DNA from: CAWVSB01 sp046710535 | GTDB lineage: Bacteria; Pseudomonadota; Gammaproteobacteria; Pseudomonadales; CAWVSB01 | Direction: 5' to 3' | Length of the DNA: 64,000 bases | NCBI GenBank assembly: GCA_046710535.1 | Contig: JBKEHH010000002.1 | Span: 186,001 to 250,000, forward strand | In this document: in pieces, positions 17,362 to 25,909 of the stretch | Layout: each line of letters starts with the position of its first letter | Numbering within the stretch: position 1 is the stretch's first letter | The notes under the pieces: model-generated | Seen by the model: the letters and a program-made list of their open reading frames with translations, nothing else | What the model was told of the DNA's origin: nothing | The model's database searches: none | Position numbers and translations under genes: made by a program

Positions 17362-18224
17362 AGGCTTTTGAACCAAGCGCTAAATCAACTGTTCGCAGGT
17401 CAGTACAGGGAGCTACACGCACTGTTGCTCCAACTGGCCCGAAAATAGCTATAGCTAAAATGTTGTCGCGCGTAACATTATTTTTGTTGCTAATTGGTTG
17501 TGTTGCTGCCGCAGTTTGGTATTGGCCGCAGTTTAGTAATCGGCCAGTAAACACGGTGGCAATAACTGGTGAGATGCAATATATAGAAAACCAGAAAATC
17601 CAGAAAATAATTATGCCAAGTTTAGCTGGCGGTTTGTTAGATGTACCGCTAGATGATTTGAAACTTCAGATAGAGGCATTGCCATGGGTTGAGCGGGCCA
17701 GTGTTGGCAGAGTGTGGCCAGATGGCTTGGAAGTGAAAGTGACCGAGCAACAGCCGGTTGCGCGCTGGGGTAAAACTCAATTGCTAAATAATCGCGGTCA
17801 GGTGTTTGCGCCAAGCAATATAGAAGATTTTAAAGCTTGGCCAACTTTGGCAGGGCCAACAGAAAGTCAGTTTGAAGTCATGCAACATTATTTGGAGCTT
17901 AATCGCTTACTACAAAAACGCGGCATGCAATTGGTTAACTTGTCACAAGATTATCGCGGCGCTTGGACCGCTGAGCTTACCGATGGCGTTGTCTTGGTTT
18001 TTGGACGAGGTAAGTTGGTAGAAAAAATCCAACGACTGTTTGTGGTTTATGACAAACAGCTTTATCGCTATATGAATAAGGCAAAAAGAATAGATTTGCG
18101 CTATCGCAATGGCATAGCAGTGCAATGGCGGCAATCGCAACAAAAAGTTACTACAAAGGTTAGTGCAATCGTCAATCGCGCTAGCGTCAATATTCACAAT
18201 GGGTATGGGAGTGCCGTCATATGA
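17355..18224 (+). CDS. ftsQ: Cell division protein FtsQ
   Basis: A 289-residue bitopic protein: a long basic cytoplasmic tail (about 35 residues), a transmembrane segment at about 36-57, then a POTRA domain (NTVAITGEMQYIENQKI) and a beta domain ending in IDLRYRNGIAVQW, the typical FtsQ C-terminal motif. FtsQ scaffolds FtsL/FtsB at the septum (known). The start lies within the end of ddlB, and the stop overlaps the ftsA ATG. Confidence 0.95.
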   Translation: MLKAFEPSAKSTVRRSVQGATRTVAPTGPKIAIAKMLSRVTLFLLLIGCVAAAVWYWPQFSNRPVNTVAITGEMQYIENQKIQKIIMPSLAGGLLDVPLDDLKLQIEALPWVERASVGRVWPDGLEVKVTEQQPVARWGKTQLLNNRGQVFAPSNIEDFKAWPTLAGPTESQFEVMQHYLELNRLLQKRGMQLVNLSQDYRGAWTAELTDGVVLVFGRGKLVEKIQRLFVVYDKQLYRYMNKAKRIDLRYRNGIAVQWRQSQQKVTTKVSAIVNRASVNIHNGYGSAVI

Positions 18225-19453
18225 GTACTAACGGACACGGCAGAATGATCGTCGGTTTAGATATTGGCACGTCTAAAGTCGTTGCTTTAGTAGGCGAAGT
18301 CAATGAGAGCGGCCAAGTAGAGATTATTGGTATCGGCTCACACGCATCTCGCGGTTTAAAGAAAGGCGTGGTGGTTAATATCGAATCGACAGTACAGTCA
18401 ATTCAACGTGCGATAGAAGAGGCCGAACTAATGGCGGGCTGCCAAATACATTCGGTGTATGTTGGTATTGCCGGCAGTCATATTCGTAGCCTTAATTCTC
18501 ACGGCATTGTAGCGATTCGCGATAGAGAGGTTCAGTCGCTTGATGTGGAGCGAGTAATAGATGCAGCTCAAGCAGTAGCGATCCCGGCGGATCAAAAAAT
18601 TCTGCACATATTGCCGCAAGAGTTCATCATCGATAATCAAGAAGGGGTGAAAGATCCACTTGGTATGTCGGGTGTGCGCCTAGAAGCCAAAGTGCATTTA
18701 GTGACTTGCGCGGTGAATGCGATTCAAAATATTGAGAAGTGTGTGCGTCGCTGCGGCCTCGAAGTTGAAGATGTGATTTTGGAACAACTTGCCTCTAGTT
18801 ATGCGGTGCTGACTGATGACGAAAAAGAATTAGGCGTGTGCTTGGTAGATATTGGCGGTGGCACTACTGATATCGCAATTTTTACTGACGGAGCGATTAA
18901 GCATACGGGTGTTATCCCTATTGCGGGTGACCAAGTGACTAACGACATTGCGATGGCTCTGCGCACGCCGACACAGCATGCCGAAGAGATAAAAATCAAG
19001 TATGCCTGTGCCTTGACTCAGCTTACCGGTGCAGATGAGACGATCAAAGTTCCTAGTGTGGGAGAGAGGCCGCCTAGAGATTTATCACGCCAAGCGTTGG
19101 CAGAAGTAGTAGAGCCGCGTTACGACGAACTATTCACCTTGATTCAAGCTGAGTTAAGACGCAGCGGTTTTGAAGATTTAATTCCAGCGGGAATCGTGCT
19201 GACGGGTGGTACTTCAAAAATGGAAGGCGCTGTTGAATTAGCTGAAGAAATTTTTCATATGCCGGTGCGTTTAGGCGCCCCGAATGCGGTAAGTGGTTTG
19301 ATGGATATCGTAAGAAATCCCATTTATGCGACCGGTGTGGGACTGCTTAATTATGGTCAAGATCAGGGAGTTGCTGCGACGAAAAGTACGGCACTGCAAC
19401 CAGAGGTTGGATTTGTCGAGCGAATTAAGCAGTGGTTTAAAGGCAATTTATAA
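18221..19453 (+). CDS. ftsA: Cell division protein FtsA
   Basis: A 410-residue actin-fold ATPase. The phosphate-1 loop is IVGLDIGTSKVVALV, the phosphate-2 loop is LVDIGGGTTDIAIF, and TGGTSKMEG forms the adenosine site. The C-terminus ends in an amphipathic helix (GFVERIKQWFKGNL), the membrane anchor that tethers FtsZ. Length and motifs are normal. A 52-bp gap to ftsZ contains a small hairpin, TGGGC-ATGTC-GCCCA (19459-19473). Confidence 0.97.
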   Translation: MSTNGHGRMIVGLDIGTSKVVALVGEVNESGQVEIIGIGSHASRGLKKGVVVNIESTVQSIQRAIEEAELMAGCQIHSVYVGIAGSHIRSLNSHGIVAIRDREVQSLDVERVIDAAQAVAIPADQKILHILPQEFIIDNQEGVKDPLGMSGVRLEAKVHLVTCAVNAIQNIEKCVRRCGLEVEDVILEQLASSYAVLTDDEKELGVCLVDIGGGTTDIAIFTDGAIKHTGVIPIAGDQVTNDIAMALRTPTQHAEEIKIKYACALTQLTGADETIKVPSVGERPPRDLSRQALAEVVEPRYDELFTLIQAELRRSGFEDLIPAGIVLTGGTSKMEGAVELAEEIFHMPVRLGAPNAVSGLMDIVRNPIYATGVGLLNYGQDQGVAATKSTALQPEVGFVERIKQWFKGNL

Positions 19454-19505
19454 GAATTTGGGCATGTCGCCCATTTAATGCAATGGCAAAAGGGAAGAAT
19501 ATCCT

Positions 19506-20675
19506 ATGTTTAAACTAGTAGATAACGCACCTCAAAGTGCGGTAATAAAGGTGGTCGGTGTTGGCGGTGGTGGTGGTAATGCCGTTAAGCACATGATCGA
19601 AAACAATGTAGAGGGTGTAGAATTCATCTGCGCTAATACAGATTCACAAGCGCTGTCTGACATTGAGTCACGCACCGTCCTGCAAATTGGTAGCAGTATT
19701 ACTAAGGGTTTGGGAGCGGGCGCTAATCCTCAAGTTGGTCGTCAAGCGGCTCTAGAAGATAGAGACCGCATTGCCGATGTCTTACTTGGTGCTGACATGG
19801 TGTTCATTACCGCAGGTATGGGTGGCGGCACTGGTACTGGCGCTGCGCCAGTAGTTGCTGAAATTGCCCGCGAGATGGGTATTTTGACGGTCGCTGTTGT
19901 CACCAAGCCATTTCCTTTTGAAGGCAAAAAACGTATGGCTTTTGCTAATCAGGGCTTGGCTGAGCTAGCTGAACACGTTGACTCGTTGATTACTATTCCT
20001 AACGAGAAGCTGCTGTCAGTATTGGATAAAGACACTAGCTTGCTAGATGCTTTTAAAGAAGCAAACAACGTCTTACTTGGTGCAGTACAAGGTATCGCCG
20101 ATTTGATTATCCGTCCTGGTATGATCAACGTTGACTTTGCAGATGTTAAAACAGTGATGTCTGAAATGGGCTTGGCAATGATGGGTACCGGTTCTGCTAC
20201 TGGCGCAAACCGTGCAAGAGAGGCTGCTGAGGCCGCTATTCACAGTCCATTGCTAGAAGATATTGATCTAGAAGGTGCTAAAGGCATTTTAGTTAACATT
20301 ACCGCGAGCGAAAGCTTGGGCTTAGGCGAGCTTGCCGAAGTGGGCGATGCAATAGAAGAGTTTGCTTCTGCTGATGCCACCGTGGTCGTTGGTACGGTTA
20401 TTGATTCTGAATTAGGTGATGTTCTTAAGGTGACGGTTGTCGCCACTGGTCTTGGCGGTGCAGCGCAAGCTGAACGTCCAATGCAGGCTGTACCTGCTTC
20501 GGGCAGCAGAGTGCCTACGCCAGAGTCAACAGGTTACTCTGAGTACGATAAGCCTTTGTTTACACGTCGTAAAGCGCAAGCTAGGACTGTAGAAGAAAAG
20601 CCCGCAGTTAGCGACAAAGAAGAAGATGTTGCTTACTTAGATATACCAGCATTTTTGCGCAGACAGGCAGATTAG
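19506..20675 (+). CDS. ftsZ: Cell division GTPase FtsZ
   Basis: 389 residues. The tubulin-fold GTPase core carries GVGGGGGNAVKHM near the N-terminus, the tubulin signature GGGTGTGAAP (about residues 107-116) and a T7 loop NVDFADVKTVMSEMG. After a Pro/Ser/Lys-rich linker comes the conserved C-terminal peptide YLDIPAFLRRQAD, which binds FtsA and ZipA (known). It forms the Z ring. A hairpin (TTAGTCT / AGACTAA, 20672-20691) overlaps the stop codon. Confidence 0.98.
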   Translation: MFKLVDNAPQSAVIKVVGVGGGGGNAVKHMIENNVEGVEFICANTDSQALSDIESRTVLQIGSSITKGLGAGANPQVGRQAALEDRDRIADVLLGADMVFITAGMGGGTGTGAAPVVAEIAREMGILTVAVVTKPFPFEGKKRMAFANQGLAELAEHVDSLITIPNEKLLSVLDKDTSLLDAFKEANNVLLGAVQGIADLIIRPGMINVDFADVKTVMSEMGLAMMGTGSATGANRAREAAEAAIHSPLLEDIDLEGAKGILVNITASESLGLGELAEVGDAIEEFASADATVVVGTVIDSELGDVLKVTVVATGLGGAAQAERPMQAVPASGSRVPTPESTGYSEYDKPLFTRRKAQARTVEEKPAVSDKEEDVAYLDIPAFLRRQAD

Positions 20676-21000
20676 TCTTTTGCCAGACTAAACGCTGCAG
20701 GTAGTTACCCGAACTAATGGTGTGACTCCCTTTTGCCAGGTTCGACATGGATTGTTGAATCACCCGTTGTGCCCAGTAAAATATGGGTGCGGGTGAGCTG
20801 CCTGCGGTGTATTAGTAGTATTATAGTTGTTAGGGGTATTACGTATGGTGTTTAGGGCCCCTTTTCGCGAAAATGCACACATATTAGAAGTAGCGCTAGA
20901 AAGTTTAGCCACTTTGAACCAAGTTTTTATTCCCGTGTCTGTTGGGTTACTCGATTGATTTACTCGAACAACAGAACAGCAAAAATTAAGGGCTAGCATC
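20676..21000 (+). promoter_or_regulatory. ftsZ-lpxC intergenic leader with candidate promoter
   Basis: This 325-bp stretch holds no gene I can support. It begins with the hairpin overlapping the ftsZ stop, which lacks a T tract and so is not a standard terminator. A sigma-70-like pair, TTGAAT (20755-20760) and TAAAAT (20777-20782) with a 16-bp spacer, could start an lpxC transcript with a leader of more than 200 nt. A long leader before lpxC also occurs in other gammaproteobacteria. The promoter is a pattern match only. Confidence 0.35.
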
Positions 21001-21912
21001 ATGATTAGGCAAAGAACCTTACGTAATGAAATTCGTGCTACAGGCATTGGTTTGCACAGCGGCAAAAAGGTTTATTTAACGCTAAAGCCTGCGCCTATCG
21101 ATAATGGCATTGTATTTCGTCGTGTTGATTTAGATCCAGCTGTTGAAATTAAAGCGACTGCTGGTAATGTTGGCGAGACTCTACTATCGACCACGCTGGT
21201 TAAAGACGATGTCAAAGTATCTACCGTTGAGCATTTATTGTCAGCGATGGCCGGCTTAGGTATTGATAATGCGTTTGTTGAGCTGAGCGCTCCAGAAGTG
21301 CCAATTATGGACGGTAGTGCAGGTCCATTTGTGTTTTTGATACAGTCAGCCGGAATTGAAGAGCAAGAAGCAGCCAAGAAATTTATTCGTATTAAGCGTG
21401 AAGTGACCGTTACTGACGGTGATAAAGTAGCGAGCTTTTTGCCATTTGAAGGTTTTAAAGTTTCATTCAAAATTGACTTTGATCATCCGGCATTTAGTAA
21501 GACCAGTGTATTGTCTGAAGTTGATTTCTCCAGTACTTCATTTGTTAAGGAAGTCAGTCGTGCCCGTACTTTTGGTTTTATGCATGAAATTGAATATCTC
21601 CGCTCGCAAGGTTTAGCCCAAGGCGGCAGCTTTGATAACGCCATTGTTGTCGACGAGTATCGAGTGCTAAATGAAGACGGTCTTCGTTATGAAGATGAAT
21701 TTGTTAAACACAAAGTATTGGACGCGATTGGTGATTTATACCTATTAGGTAATAGCTTGGTAGGTGAATTTAAAGCATTTAAGTCAGGTCATGCCTTAAA
21801 TAATGCGCTTTTACGCAAGCTAATTGCCCAAGAAGATGCTTGGGAAGTAGTTACTTTCGACGATGCCAAGACGGCGCCAATTTCTTATATGAGCCCAATA
21901 TTGGCTTCATAA
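21001..21912 (+). CDS. lpxC: UDP-3-O-acyl-N-acetylglucosamine deacetylase LpxC
   Basis: A 303-residue zinc amidase. The start MIRQRTLRNEIRATGIGLHSGKKV is characteristic. Zinc ligands are His78 (VEHLLSAM), His237 and Asp241 (HKVLDAIGDLYLLG), equivalent to His79, His238 and Asp242 in E. coli. It catalyses the committed step of lipid A synthesis (known), confirming an LPS outer membrane. A hairpin (TTGGCTT / AAGCCAA, 21901-21922) spans the stop codon. Confidence 0.98.
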   Translation: MIRQRTLRNEIRATGIGLHSGKKVYLTLKPAPIDNGIVFRRVDLDPAVEIKATAGNVGETLLSTTLVKDDVKVSTVEHLLSAMAGLGIDNAFVELSAPEVPIMDGSAGPFVFLIQSAGIEEQEAAKKFIRIKREVTVTDGDKVASFLPFEGFKVSFKIDFDHPAFSKTSVLSEVDFSSTSFVKEVSRARTFGFMHEIEYLRSQGLAQGGSFDNAIVVDEYRVLNEDGLRYEDEFVKHKVLDAIGDLYLLGNSLVGEFKAFKSGHALNNALLRKLIAQEDAWEVVTFDDAKTAPISYMSPILAS

Positions 21913-21983
21913 GCTAAGCCAATTAGGATAAATGTGAGCAAAATCAAGCTTTTGACTGGCGTTTTTAAAGAAAATAGTCCAAA

Positions 21984-22019
21984 ATTTGTAGTCATTTAAA
22001 AAATACAAAAACTACAAAT
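21984..22019 (+). other. Inverted repeat overlapping the M23 peptidase start codon
   Basis: ATTTGTAGT (21984-21992) is perfectly complementary to ACTACAAAT (22011-22019) with an 18-nt A/T-rich loop. The right arm includes the first two bases of the ATG at 22018. No Shine-Dalgarno sequence is visible before that ATG. Folding in the mRNA would hide the start codon, so this may be a translational control element or a protein-binding palindrome. The function is inferred. Confidence 0.45.
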
Positions 22020-22950
22020 GAAAGTAATCTTTGTTAAACGTGAACATTCCAGCTCGACAACCTTCCATTTAGGAACGATGTCTCGTCGCCTCATTGGTGC
22101 GAGCATTGTGTTTATGCCGTTGCTATTTGGAGTTGCCGGTTACAATATCGCTTTAATGTCTAATGCTGGTTTTGATAGCGAATTGGCCGAGTGGCGTAAG
22201 AAGATTGCCGGCCAAGAAAACCAACTAGCTGATGTTAAGCAGGATGCTAGGCGCCAGATAGATGCACTCACTGTGCGCATGGCTGAACTGCAGGCACGCT
22301 TAACTAGGTTGGATGCATTGGGCGAGCGCGTGGCTGATGTAGCGAATCTCGATAAAGGAGAGTTTGATTTTGGTCAGCGCCCTGCGGTGGGTGGTCTTTT
22401 AGATGATAACGACGGCCTCGAAGCATCTTTTGTATTACCTGATTTGAATACTACAGTTGAGTCCTTAGAGGACAAGATTGATAGTCGTGAGCAACAGTTG
22501 GACGTTTTAGAGTCGCTGTTGAACGAGAGAAAATTTTTCAAAGAGATAAAAGTCGACGGTTGGCCGGTAGAAACTGGCTGGATTTCGTCTTTTTACGGCA
22601 AAAGAACTGATCCTTTTCATGGCCGTGTTGGCTGGCACCAAGGCTTAGACTTTGCCAGTAAAAAGGGTACCAATATATTAACGGTAGCTTCTGGAGTTGT
22701 TACCTGGGCCGGTGTTAAGCAAGGTTATGGGCTAGCCATTGAGGTAAACCATGGCGGTGGCTACTTAACTCGCTATGCTCACAACCAGTCAAATACAGCT
22801 AAAGTTGGCGACATAGTTAAAAAAGGTGAGCCAATAGCAACTGTTGGTAGCAGCGGTCGTTCTACAGGGCCCCATGTTCACTTTGAAGTTTATAAACACG
22901 GCCGAGCCGTAGACCCTGCATCTTACGTCCGCCGCACCGATCGATCCTAA
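22018..22950 (+). CDS. M23 family (LytM-domain) metallopeptidase, membrane-anchored
   Basis: 310 residues: a short basic N-terminus, one membrane anchor (about residues 24-46), a coiled-coil region (about 55-100 and 140-170, rich in Glu, Gln and Leu), then a C-terminal LytM domain with HQGLDFA and GPHVHFEV, the HxxxD and HxH zinc motifs. All catalytic residues appear present, so it may be an active endopeptidase. The placement between lpxC and secA is common in non-enteric gammaproteobacteria, where enterobacteria have secM. The start is uncertain: the ATG at 22018 lacks a ribosome-binding site and sits in a hairpin. An ATG at 22078 would begin just before the anchor. Confidence 0.88.
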   Translation: MKVIFVKREHSSSTTFHLGTMSRRLIGASIVFMPLLFGVAGYNIALMSNAGFDSELAEWRKKIAGQENQLADVKQDARRQIDALTVRMAELQARLTRLDALGERVADVANLDKGEFDFGQRPAVGGLLDDNDGLEASFVLPDLNTTVESLEDKIDSREQQLDVLESLLNERKFFKEIKVDGWPVETGWISSFYGKRTDPFHGRVGWHQGLDFASKKGTNILTVASGVVTWAGVKQGYGLAIEVNHGGGYLTRYAHNQSNTAKVGDIVKKGEPIATVGSSGRSTGPHVHFEVYKHGRAVDPASYVRRTDRS

Positions 22951-23044
22951 TAAGTAACATTCCTCAGTTGTAAAATCTGCAAGCGCACCCATTATGGGAT
23001 AGTTGTGCTGGCAACCTTATTTTAATTTATATCAGAATGTAATT

Positions 23045-25900
23045 ATGGCTAATGTATTAGGTAAAGTTTTTGGCACTCGAAATGGTCGCCAACTAAAGCG
23101 TATGAGTAAGATGGTAACCACTGTCAATGGTTATGCCGATGACATAGGAAAACTATCAGATGAAGAGTTAAAAGCTAAAACACCAGCGTTTAAAGAACGT
23201 TTGGCGGCAGGTGAAAGTGTAGACGATATATTGCCTGAAGCTTTTGCTGTGTGTCGAGAAGCCAGTACTCGGGTAATGGGCTTGCGCCATTTCGATGTGC
23301 AGCTTATTGGTGGTATGACGCTGCATGAAGGCAATATAGCTGAGATGCGAACCGGCGAAGGTAAAACTTTGGTCGCGACATTGCCCGCTTATGCTAATGC
23401 TCTGTCGGGAAGGTCAGTTCACTTAGTTACCGTTAATGATTATCTGGCCAGGCGTGACTCTGAATGGATGCGTCCGCTTTATGAGTTTATAGGTCTAACC
23501 GTTGGCGTTGTTGTTCCAAATCAGACCCGTGAAGAAAAAGCTGCCGCTTATGCGTCTGATATTGTTTACGGCACAAATAACGAGTTTGGCTTCGATTATT
23601 TGCGTGACAATATGGCTGTTGCTAAAGAAGACAGAATGCAGCGCGACAGAGCTTTTGCAATTATTGATGAAGTTGACTCAATATTAATTGATGAAGCTAG
23701 AACACCTCTAATTATATCTGGTCCAGCGGACGATCATTCGGCTTTATATAAGCATGTAAACAAACTGGTTCCAATGCTTCGCCCCGTCATCCATCCCGAG
23801 TCTGAAAGAGGTTGGAGTATACCTGCCAAGGCGGTTTTTATTGTTGAAGAAGGCGGTACTAAAGCAGAGCAAGCTGTTGATATCGAGGAGGCTCTTACAC
23901 TCGCAGAGGATTCCGGAAAAGAACTGGTTGCGTTGGATAAGGGTAAAGTTCCTGAGTGTGTTCTTGTTGATCCCGGGCACTTTACCGTTGACGAAAAAAC
24001 CCGTCAGCTAGATTTAACTGAAGCTGGACATGAGTTAGTTGAAGAGTTGTTAGTTAAGGAAGGCTTATTAACCGAAGGTGAAAGCTTATACGGCACCACT
24101 AATTTATCTTTGTTACACCATATCCTTACTGGCCTGCGTTCCCATGTCATGTTCCATTCCAATGTTGATTACATGGTGCAAGATGGCGAAGTGGTGTTAA
24201 TTGATGAACATACTGGTCGTACCATGCCGGGCCGTCGTTTAAGCGAGGGTTTACATCAGGCTATAGAAGCAAAAGAAGGCGTGGCAATTCAAACCGAAAG
24301 CCAAACTTTGGCATCCACTACATTCCAAAACTTTTTCCGTTTGTATGAGAAGTTATCAGGCATGACGGGTACTGCTGATACCGAAGCGGCAGAGCTACAG
24401 ATGATTTATGGTTTAGAGGTTGTGGTTGTCCCCACTAATCAACCTGTTAACCGAGACGACTTAAACGATCTCATTTTTCTCAGTAAACAAGAAAAAATGG
24501 CTGCGATTGTTGATGATGTAAGATCTTGTATGGAAAAAAATGCGCCGATTTTGGTCGGTGCAGCGTCAGTTGAAGCGTCAGAAGAACTGTCAGAATTACT
24601 TAAAGAGCACAAAATAAAACATCAAGTATTGAATGCTAAGTTTCATGCCACAGAAGCCGAAATTATAGTGCAAGCTGGTAGACCTGGTGCGGTGACTATT
24701 GCAACTAATATGGCTGGGCGCGGCACCGATATTGTATTGGGAGGCAACGTAGAAGCAGAAATAGCCGCAATGGACAATCCTAGCGAAGAGCTTTTAGTGA
24801 GCTTGCGCGAAGAGTGGAAGCAGCGTCATCAGCAAGTAATTGATGCCGGTGGCTTACATGTATTAGGTACCGAGCGACATGAGTCTAGGCGTATTGATAA
24901 TCAGCTTCGTGGTCGTTCTGGCCGTCAAGGTGATCCTGGGTTATCACGATTTTATCTCTCCTTAGATGACGATTTGATGCGTATTTTTGCCTCCGAGCGG
25001 GTTAAAAATTTCATGCAAGCCTTGGGCATGGAAAAGGGTGAAGCCATTGAACACAAAATGGTGACTAACTCGATTGAGAAAGCTCAGCGTAAAGTTGAAG
25101 GTAGAAACTTCGATGCACGTAAAGCTTTGCTTGATTATGATGATGTGGCTAATGATCAGCGCCAGATTATTTATCATCAGCGTAATTTAATTTTAGAAGC
25201 TGATAATTACGATGAAATGTTAACTGCGGTTCGCAGCGATGTCATTAATGATTTGATTAGCGACTTTATTCCCCGGGGTTCGGTCTATGAGCAATGGGAT
25301 GTAGCTGGGTTAGAGCAGAATTTAGAAAGCGATTTAAATCTTCAACTGCCAATTCAGCAGTGGTTGGATGAAGATAAATCACTTAATGAAGAGCCGCTGC
25401 GTGAACAGGTTTTAGCCGCCATACAAACGAGCTATGAAGAAAAAATGTCGAAAATTGGGCCGGAATCTTCTCGGTTCGAACGGCATATTATGTTGCAAGT
25501 ACTTGATCAGCACTGGAAAGATCATTTGTCGGCGATGGATCATTTGCGTCACGGTATTCATTTACGTGGTTATGCTGGGAAAAACCCTAAGCAAGAATAT
25601 AAACGTGAATCTTACGGTATGTTTGAAAAAATGCTTGATGGTTTTAATCGCGAAGTGATTTCGTTTCTAGCCAAGGTGCAGATTAAATTAGAAGATGCGG
25701 ATGAGCTTGAGCAGCGCAGACGTGAAGAAGAAAAAAATCGTGATATGGATTTAAATCGCGGTGCTGAAATAGCTGACCAAGAGGCTAAGGTAAGCACTGG
25801 ATTTACACCGGTTAAACGAGAAGAGCGTAAAGTTGGCCGCAATGAACCTTGCCCTTGCGGTTCGGGTAAAAAGTTCAAGCAATGTCACGGCAAGCTTTAG
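23045..25900 (+). CDS. secA: Preprotein translocase ATPase SecA
   Basis: 951 residues from ATG 23045 (MANVLGKVFGTRNGRQLKRM). A longer reading from 23003 is unlikely because homologues begin at MANVL-like sequences. Walker A is MRTGEGKTLVATLPAY, the DEAD-like box is DEVDSILIDEARTPLIISG, and motif VI includes QLRGRSGRQGDPG. The C-terminus carries the zinc-binding, SecB-interacting tail CPCGSGKKFKQCH. SecA drives post-translational export through SecYEG (known). It ends nine bases before argJ. Confidence 0.98.
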   Translation: MANVLGKVFGTRNGRQLKRMSKMVTTVNGYADDIGKLSDEELKAKTPAFKERLAAGESVDDILPEAFAVCREASTRVMGLRHFDVQLIGGMTLHEGNIAEMRTGEGKTLVATLPAYANALSGRSVHLVTVNDYLARRDSEWMRPLYEFIGLTVGVVVPNQTREEKAAAYASDIVYGTNNEFGFDYLRDNMAVAKEDRMQRDRAFAIIDEVDSILIDEARTPLIISGPADDHSALYKHVNKLVPMLRPVIHPESERGWSIPAKAVFIVEEGGTKAEQAVDIEEALTLAEDSGKELVALDKGKVPECVLVDPGHFTVDEKTRQLDLTEAGHELVEELLVKEGLLTEGESLYGTTNLSLLHHILTGLRSHVMFHSNVDYMVQDGEVVLIDEHTGRTMPGRRLSEGLHQAIEAKEGVAIQTESQTLASTTFQNFFRLYEKLSGMTGTADTEAAELQMIYGLEVVVVPTNQPVNRDDLNDLIFLSKQEKMAAIVDDVRSCMEKNAPILVGAASVEASEELSELLKEHKIKHQVLNAKFHATEAEIIVQAGRPGAVTIATNMAGRGTDIVLGGNVEAEIAAMDNPSEELLVSLREEWKQRHQQVIDAGGLHVLGTERHESRRIDNQLRGRSGRQGDPGLSRFYLSLDDDLMRIFASERVKNFMQALGMEKGEAIEHKMVTNSIEKAQRKVEGRNFDARKALLDYDDVANDQRQIIYHQRNLILEADNYDEMLTAVRSDVINDLISDFIPRGSVYEQWDVAGLEQNLESDLNLQLPIQQWLDEDKSLNEEPLREQVLAAIQTSYEEKMSKIGPESSRFERHIMLQVLDQHWKDHLSAMDHLRHGIHLRGYAGKNPKQEYKRESYGMFEKMLDGFNREVISFLAKVQIKLEDADELEQRRREEEKNRDMDLNRGAEIADQEAKVSTGFTPVKREERKVGRNEPCPCGSGKKFKQCHGKL

Positions 25901-25909
25901 GAGACTAAT

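Noticed and set aside
20740..20760. GGTTCGA-like string resembling a tRNA T-loop in the ftsZ-lpxC gap
   Set aside because: No acceptor, D or anticodon stems can be built around it.
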